From: Helicoverpa zea
Lineage: Eukaryota; Arthropoda; Insecta; Lepidoptera; Noctuidae
NCBI RefSeq assembly: GCF_022581195.2
Contig: NC_061456.1
Span: forward strand, 2,730,501 to 2,794,500
Direction of reading: 5' to 3'
Length of the DNA stretch: 64,000 nt
The translations under genes were made by a program, and so were the position numbers. Positions 57,045 to 64,000 of the stretch are shown in pieces (position 1 is the first letter of the stretch; each line of letters opens with the position of its first letter). The notes under the pieces are model-generated. The model worked only from the letters and a program-made list of their open reading frames with translations, searched no databases and was not told where the DNA came from.

Positions 57045-57396
57045 AGGCGCGATTCTACTAATTTTACTTAAGCGACATACGATTCACATCCGACTGAGAT
57101 CCAATCACGACTCAATTACCTACGATAGAAGCGTATGTGGCATTCCGCTATTTTTTCTTTTAAATAAACGTTTTCATCCGTTTCTGTGATTCAAAAATGA
57201 ATCATATTGTCTGCAAATTATTTACGATTGCAATATGATTTTAGAGCAAACTACCGTAAGACCAAAAGGCAGACCAATCGAATGTCATTGGAATACGATT
57301 GGTCTTATATTAATAGCAGAATGCCCGCTAAGGTTGCTATTGCGATTCAATTTCTATTCAATTTTGACATTATTAACTTAGCAGAATCGGGCCCCC
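57045..57396. mobile_element. Probable MITE with GGGCCCGATTCT ends
   Basis: The right edge, inverted, reads GGGCCCGATTCTGCTAAG; the left edge reads GGCGCGATTCTACTAATT. I recall such ends from moth genomes. The interior has several 'caatcg'/'cgattg' pairs and no ORF of note. Confidence 0.5.
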
Positions 57397-60149
57397 CTAA
57401 TCTATTTTGCCTACAAGTTTATATTTAAAAAGCATTAGTTTTTTTTTATAATCTACTCAATTACCGGTGGTATCAAATAAGCGAATCTAAATAGGTAATT
57501 AATTGATGTTTGAGGTTGAATTCTTACTAAGTAGTCTAATAAATTATGTTAAACTAATTTTCAGTGTATGTGTATGTTAAACTATAAAATGTATACCCAA
57601 TTATCTTGTTAAAAAATGATTGATGATTAGAAATTGAAAAAGGTATGCGAATTGAATTCCTCAGCACAAAGAGAAGCAGCACATAAAATTAAACTTTTTT
57701 TTCAGTTTCAATTCACTACGTTAAAAGAAGCCTAGATAGTAGGTAGGTAAGTATGTACCTACTTATGAATTAGCACTGCATACATAAAAATAGAAATATA
57801 AAAAAGTGTAATGACTTTTAACTTTCTCAGTCAGTTGCAAAAATATTTAAGGAAATATAAAGTCGCTAATTATAGAACAATGGAATATCAATTGTGTCTC
57901 GCGGATATCTACGCTCCAGCATACAACAGGTTAAATAAAATTTTAAGAGCTCTCTTGAGTTCTTTCAAAGAAGGGAAAGGCCCTAAGCAGTATTCAGGAA
58001 TACAGTGCTTGCTTTTTGGCATTTTCCGTGCATATTATCCCCTATCTGGCACTGAAACTTTCGTGTGAAAAAAGGAAGTTGTCATAAAACACTTGCCAAT
58101 ATCTTCATAAAAAACATACCAAACGGAACTACTATGAAAGGGATATTTAGAACAGAATAGGTCTTTATTTGCTTATTCTCGTTTCGAAAAACGGATTTTT
58201 TGATGACAATCCGGTTTCGTCGATGTGGTCATCATGATTCAGACGGCCGCTAAACATAACGCCTCCCTTTATTTCCAACAGCGCCGGTTATTAGGGAGAC
58301 AATGATGAGTTAGTAGGTAGGCACTAATTTCTAGATAGATGCCAACGTTACCTATTACCTTGAGTGAAAAGCTTACTCCTCCTAATGATTCAGTTTAAGA
58401 TTCAACAGAATAGCAACAATTAACTTAAAGCCTACGCCTTCCATTTACCGGCAGAAGCCTAGATAGCAAAAAAATTGGTAGGCGCTTACGCATAGGTAGG
58501 CCTGCCTGTATTAATTACCTAATTTAAAGATGTTTCTATGATTATCGAATTCAATAAGCATTATGATTTCTAGCCCATTATATCGTTTAGAAATAAATAA
58601 ATCTGCTAATTACCAGCCCTAAAATACTATAATTATATATAAAAAATGTTCCAATTTCCCCTATTAACGAAAAACACAAACACGACACTTTTAAATAAAT
58701 TTCACCAAAATTATTTAGATCACATACCTATTTTGTATTTTTGTACTTCACGCCCAACACTTTTTGATTAATAAAAAAAATAAATTTAAAATGAAAAGTA
58801 TCCTTCCAAATTCAAAAACTAATCGACGACTTCCTACGGACACAGCTAAGAACCATATTGAAGTTGATGGCGGCAAAACGCGAACTTTTCTTGCGACCTC
58901 CGTCACAGTCTAGTGATTATGAAATAAACAGTGGTGCAATCATCGTTTTCTTATGCTATGCAGCTCAATTATTCAATACTCTGGCCTAACAGGTGTAATA
59001 AAATTGGTCTAATTCAGAATTGTCAAGTTACTGCAGTTTTACTTCCATTGCCGTTTAAACTTGGAACGTTCTTAAGAGTTACGAAGAGTATTGTCATTGG
59101 ATGTTCATTTGTTATTAACTAAATATTACACCTATTTTTTGTCTTTATTCTAGGTATGAGATAACGACCATTGTTACGCTGGATACACTATTGTAGATTT
59201 TTTATTTATTGTTTTATTCTACCGTATCTAGGATACGCTCGTGTACGTTTAGCTATAGGTACTTACGTAGCTAGGCTTTTTTAAATAAAATATTCTTATT
59301 CTCAATGTATTAATATTTTTAAATCTATTTGATTCCTTTATCCTATTTACTTACTAATGAAGTTTTTTTAGTAGTGTATCCGCTCTCATCCTTCCAATTT
59401 TATTGTTCCCGACCCCGACTAAAGAAACGAGACTAAAGTAATTCCTATTTTCTAAATAACTTAGGTACTTGAAGGTTACTATACTTTTTACCGCAGATAT
59501 TCACCTAACATGCAACATTAGAATATGCAATTTCCATTCTAAGTAATTATGAAACTTCAATGACAAACTGTAGCGCTTTCATATTGGGCGGTTGAGGACG
59601 CAAAAACGCAATGTAAGTAGTTCATTCGGCCTACTGTTTTTGGTGGTTTTCGGTAATGGTAAAGTTCAAGTTAATGTTGATAGCAGATCAAGGTAATTTC
59701 ATTGTCAACTTAGCTTCTATTTTTTTATGACGAGCGACTATTTGCATGGGAAATAAGTTAGTGTGAGAATGACTCTTACGGATGTAAGTGGAGCGGAAAA
59801 AAGTTTAAGGCTGGGACTGACTAAAACCTTTTTTATCCCTTCGTGAGTCGTTTATGTTTTAGATCAGTGGAAATCAACTCTCAACTGAAACTTTTAAGGA
59901 AAAAGTTAACCCTTTTCAATGTGAAGTAATCTCAAGGTGTATGACGAATATATTTATCATAAAACTTAAGATTTTATCTTGGACTTAATTTACCACGAAA
60001 TCACTAAATTGGATATAGGTAGGTATCTCCTTCAAGGTTTGTTAAGGTAATTTAATAAAAAGTGGACCACACCGCCACGGCCGAATAAATCAATTAGGTT
60101 TTATATTAGGTTTATACTAATATAGGTACCTACTGTAGCGCCAGTTACA

Positions 60150-60385
60150 GAAAAGATGAAAAGTAGAAGGTTGCCACAAAGTGTGTGCTAAGTATGAATG
60201 TAGATGGATGGAGAGGAAGAGGAAGACCTCAGAAAAGATGTATGGATTGCCTGAAGATTTGACATGAATAGGGAGTGAGTGTCAGTATGACGAGTGATAG
60301 AAAAAAAAAATGGAAGCGGAAGACATATTGCAGCGACCTCAAATAAAATTGGGAACAGGGTAGGAGGAAGAATAAGAAGACTTCT
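60150..60385 (+). pseudogene. RTE-clade LINE, C-terminal remnant with 3' end
   Basis: The C-terminal part of an RTE ORF in pieces: EKMKSRRL, then VLSMNVDGWRGRGRPQKRCMDCLK, a stop, then MTSDRKKKWKRKTYCSDLK and stop. GRGRPxKRxMDC and the final W-x-KTYC-x-D-x-K are RTE signatures. The 3' end 'gacctcaaataaaattggga' follows and matches 38660-38720. It is 5' truncated and broken by stops and deletion. Confidence 0.75.
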
Positions 60386-61377
60386 AAGCCCAAGCGACCA
60401 TGATTCGTTCTACCAGATGACAAAAGAAACCACGTTGGATATCTGAAATTTGACATGTACTTACAGAAACAAAACAACGTATCAATTTTATGCGGCAAAA
60501 GTTAGTAGGGGGTTATACATAGGTAGATATAAGAAAAGTACCTACGTAGGATAGTAGATAAGTGTAGTACATAAGTGGATTGATTAGGTAAATATGAAGT
60601 ACATAATTATAAGGAAAAACATAGGGGTAGCCCACAATATAAGGTAGGTTATTACATAGTGAGCGAAGGTTTAAATAAAGGGAGGAAAGAAAAGGAATTA
60701 GACTCGGGAATCCCCGTTAGAGGCATCGTCGTGGGTTGCGTTCATAAAATAACATATCGCACCTTTAATCCAGCACAGCTTTGTTATCGAGCTATTTTAA
60801 AATGTATAGGAAACATAAATACTCACATTAATAAAGTTATAATATTTTTCAGGTAAACTTTTTTATGTCATTGATAACTATTATTCTTAACAAAAACAGC
60901 TCCCTCTAGAGCATAGAGTAGGAATTAAAATGTAGGAATAGAATCCATCGGTAAATTGTTTTTAACGCCATCTATTTAATAGCAGTTCAAACCTCAGTAA
61001 GTAGTAGCGCGGTCATCATTTTTGTCTCCACATAAAAAAATGCTAATTTTATCCACTCATTTTCTCAAATATAAAATATCAAACTTTGCTACACACTTTC
61101 AGTAAGAAACTTTCCTTATTTTTACCTGCATTAGCTGTCAGTCAGCATCACGAGAATACAAGCCCATGGTAAATGTCAAATAAAAAATTTATAGTCTGTG
61201 CTTAAAAATGCGAAAAGCGTCAAATCGTCAATAAAATTATAATCCACGTTTTAACAACATATTCTCCAATTTTATCTATAAAATATTAAAATGTTAAATC
61301 CTTGAGTTATATATCGCAGTTTTGAGTGCACTAAAATAGTGTTCATGTTAATTGTGTTCATTGAAAAGTAACCAAAA

Positions 61378-63739
61378 ATGGCAAGGTCGCCAAAGGATGA
61401 TCCGATATACAACGATATGAAGCACAATACATGGAACTATCATGCGGAAACCGCTGAAAACTGTGCACCTGGTGCTCTGAATGAGAGAAAACCGCCGCAG
61501 ATCTCGCCAAACCCGAGTGTCATGAACGATAATAGTATTTACGTCAATCCGAGTTTCGGTAACGATGTTTATTTGAACAAACACGCTTACAACGTGCAGA
61601 CAGGCGATACCGCTGCCAATAAAGACGAGAAGATACCTTTCAACAACATGCCTAATGTTCCTCGCGCCAACCAGAATTACGGCAACGCTATGCTCAAGCT
61701 GAGCAACGGCCAGTTAGTACGTGTTTATTACGACGAGAACAACCAGCAACTGATCTTCCCGATGTCGGGTCAGTATGAACTGTTCAATCACAACCAGGGC
61801 GTGCGCGACATACCCCTGCAGATGCCCCAGCCGTCGCATCTGTTCACACTCAACCAGGACTTCTCTATGAACAACAACAATGTTCACATACCATCAACTA
61901 ATGTCAATCAGACAACTTATCCTGAAAATGTGAATAACCAGTCCCCCACATCTAATTTCTTAAAGGATCTACTAGGGAATTTAGAACCTAATTCAACTGG
62001 TACATATTCCCCTTTTGGACAGAACTATCCTCTGAATCATCCAGATGCTTCCAATTTGAATCTTCTGGCTAATAACCCTGTTATTGAACCCCCTAAAACT
62101 CAACCTATTAAGGTTGAAAACTCACCAAAAAGAAATGAGAACAGCCCTCTTGCTGATACAAGTAACAAGAAACGCATAGTGGCTGAAGTGAAGCCAATGC
62201 GGCCCACATACTCTGATGTACTGGCCAAGAACACTAAGAATACTCCTCAGTCTGAAACAACCCGTAAAGTCAGACCACAGAACATTGAAACTAAGCCAAT
62301 GAATAACAAAGCCAATTCTAAGCCAGAGAAACCTACCAACATCAAACAGGATGACAATAAACATAAAAGTGAGAAGAAACAAAACACAAACACAATATCT
62401 TCAGGCAGTGAGTCTGGTGACATCAATACTGATGACAATGAGAAGCGTCAGAAACCCAATAAGAAGTCCAAGAACAAACGTAACAACATCTCTCGTAAAT
62501 GGTCATCTCTGGATGATATAACCAATGAGGAAGAGTCTAGCTACACACATGACAATGAAAGCCAGTTTGTCTTCATTGAGAATCCAGAGAAACCATCTAA
62601 AAAGGAGAAGAAGTTGGACAATAAATCAAAGATTTCAGACAAGAGTGCTGCTACAGAGGATGAGTTTAAGCTGGATGAGGAAGATGATCAGTCACCGTTT
62701 GTCATTCAGGAGGGGCAGAGTGATAACGCAAAGGCCAAAAAGAAGAAGGATGGACGTAATTATCACAAAGTTCCTAAACCTGTGCAGGATAAGAAGAAGA
62801 ATCTGTGCAAATTTAGAAGGAACAAGCCGGGCTACTTGGGGTTAGCTCAGAACTATTTGGAGCACTGGGGTGGAGCGACGTGGAAGGCACTTGTGTGGTT
62901 CATGTATCTGCTCTCGGATATATGCCGCATGAGTTTTCATTTGTCGTTTGACTTGTAAGTTTTATTTACTCATATTTATTTACTGACATCACCTATAAAC
63001 TTAATTAAGAAGTCTTAACAGTATTTATAGTTAATTTGTTATCATTCAGTAAGCCAAAATCACCTATGATAATATTTGTGTTAAACCTGTTTGCTTCCTT
63101 AGGTAGACAAGTCATTGGAGGAAAATGTAAAGGATAAAAGATTTTTATTACTAAAACTGTTCATTCTTTGATATTATTAGTATCATACTCTTAATGCATG
63201 GCCAATATTCAAAAATCATATTTAGGCTCAGGCCCATTTCTTATATTGCACAATAATTAGTCAATGTAGATACATTGACTAATAATAAATAAAAAAAAAT
63301 ACATTTATTGAGTAATCTTGCAATATTATTTTGCAATAGATTTCTGATCACCTAATTTTGATCATGAAAATACCCCTTCTGCCTACCTTCATAAAGCATT
63401 GGACTATTTGATGACTATTGAAATCTGATTTCAAAAAACAATATTGTACAGCAATTTATGTAATAATATTCTTTACAAAAACTTAGCAAAATGTTCATTC
63501 CATGCTACATTCTTCTATCTTATAAATTCCATCATACATATCGCACCTATTTATACATATAGCCCTTCCCAGATGCACGTCAGTGTTCACACAAACATAT
63601 GTGAGTTCTCAAGCGGTCTGGCGCAGCACTAAGGACTGGGTCGGCAAGCTCCGTGACAACAAGTACATGTTGTACATCGATAGGAAGTTTGGGCACACCA
63701 GGTTCGGCTTCTGGAGGAAACTTAAGTGGTTTAAAAAAG
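61378..63739 (+). CDS. Unknown protein, disordered N-terminus and membrane-like segment (partial)
   Basis: Exon 1 runs 61378-62954 (donor GTAAGT) and exon 2 runs 63606-63739 (acceptor TATGTGAG, donor GTATGT), with matching phase (TT plus T gives Phe). The first 480 residues are low complexity: Asn-, Pro- and Ser-rich, then Lys/Asp/Glu-rich with several possible nuclear-localisation-like KKSKNKR runs. At about 484 onward it becomes conserved-looking: KPGYLGLAQNYLEHWGG, then a hydrophobic stretch WKALVWFMYLLSDIC, and in exon 2 SQAVWRSTKDWVGKLR and RFGFWRKLKWFKK. The window ends in the next intron. I cannot name it; a DNAJC14-like membrane co-chaperone is a weak guess, since the J domain would have to lie downstream. 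A start at 61378 is supported by the A-rich leader and codon use from there. Confidence 0.7.
62955..63605 (+). other. Intron of the 61.4-kb gene
   Basis: 651 bp, AT-rich, GTAAGT donor and an AG acceptor after 'cacaaacatatgtgag'. A short palindromic stretch 'tagtcaatgta'/'tacattgacta' lies at 63258-63282. No nested gene. Confidence 0.65.
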
Positions 63740-64000
63740 GTATGTTTGTTTTAAATTTAATAAGTAATTTATCTGCAGATTACAGACCCATACGTTGTTT
63801 GGTTTGCTAATTTTGACTTTAGTTATGTATAAGTAATATTAAATTAAGTAATCAAACTAATAGATGATATATAGCTCCTAAAGATCAGTTCCTATCAAAT
63901 AACTTTGTTTCTCTGAAGTAAGGTAATTGACGCCTGGAATGAGTGCCCCACATACTTTGAAATCCAAAAGTACCCTAAAAACATAAAATAGTCTTGTAGA
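63740..64000 (+). other. Second intron of the 61.4-kb gene, cut by the window end
   Basis: Starts with GTATGT after AAAAAAG. No further exon is recognised before 64000. Confidence 0.5.

Larger units (their letters stand above)
56774..61377. other. Intergenic between catalase 2 and the 61.4-kb gene
   Basis: Mostly AT-rich, with the MITE at 57045-57396 and the RTE remnant at 60150-60385. The two genes diverge from this space (minus to the left, plus to the right), so both promoters should be here. The 85-codon frame at 57811-58068 and others lack recognisable content. The last 50 bases before 61378 are presumably 5' UTR. Confidence 0.45.

Noticed and set aside
57811..58068. 85-codon plus-strand ORF upstream of the 61.4-kb gene
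   Set aside because: No recognisable motif; start and composition typical of chance frames in AT-rich DNA.
1..64000. tRNA or rRNA genes
   Set aside because: No cloverleaf with A and B boxes or rRNA segment was noticed by eye; a tRNAscan or covariance search would be needed to exclude them.

Overview
The window looks like nuclear DNA from a moth or butterfly (Lepidoptera). The reasons are its AT-rich, intron-bearing, non-operonic layout, the dispersed-repeat ends that I know from moth genomes, and its non-LTR retrotransposons of insect CR1/Jockey, R1 and RTE type. No bacterial, plasmid or phage feature is present. Family names were assigned by eye and from memory; no search was run.

Layout: 0-14 kb is mostly retroelement. 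An intact CR1-like ORF2 (minus strand) lies at 1.5-4.3 kb, an ORF1-only (HAL1-like) element at 9.6-10.8 kb, and a broken Jockey/CR1-type reverse transcriptase at 11.6-14.2 kb. That RT is split by an 817-bp terminal-inverted-repeat (TIR) element, whose sister copy sits at 7.4-8.2 kb. From 14 to 28 kb there is no gene I can defend. This stretch holds many miniature inverted-repeat elements, including four almost identical 231-bp foldback elements in 8 kb and two nested insertions. At 28.7-35.0 kb there is a complete, apparently young R1-clade retrotransposon: 5' leader, gag with zinc knuckles, endonuclease-RT, a 42-A tail and a perfect 17-bp target duplication. From 35 to 46 kb there are dispersed repeats and noncoding DNA, with some striking palindromes.

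Host genes are at the right-hand side. Two catalase genes lie in the same orientation (minus strand) at 46.4-49.7 kb and 54.2-56.8 kb. Each has a short first exon encoding a signal peptide and one large exon encoding the catalase body, joined at the same phase-0 position. Neither has an obvious peroxisomal C-terminus, so they look like a tandem pair of secreted, divergent catalases that would destroy hydrogen peroxide outside the cell. A TIR element with a 64-codon ORF and a decayed Tc1/mariner element lie between them. At 61.4 kb a plus-strand gene begins: a disordered, Asn- and Lys-rich N-terminus followed by a hydrophobic segment. It runs off the window.

Two other gene-like stretches (0.75-1.3 kb and 8.86-9.26 kb) are flagged as uncertain.
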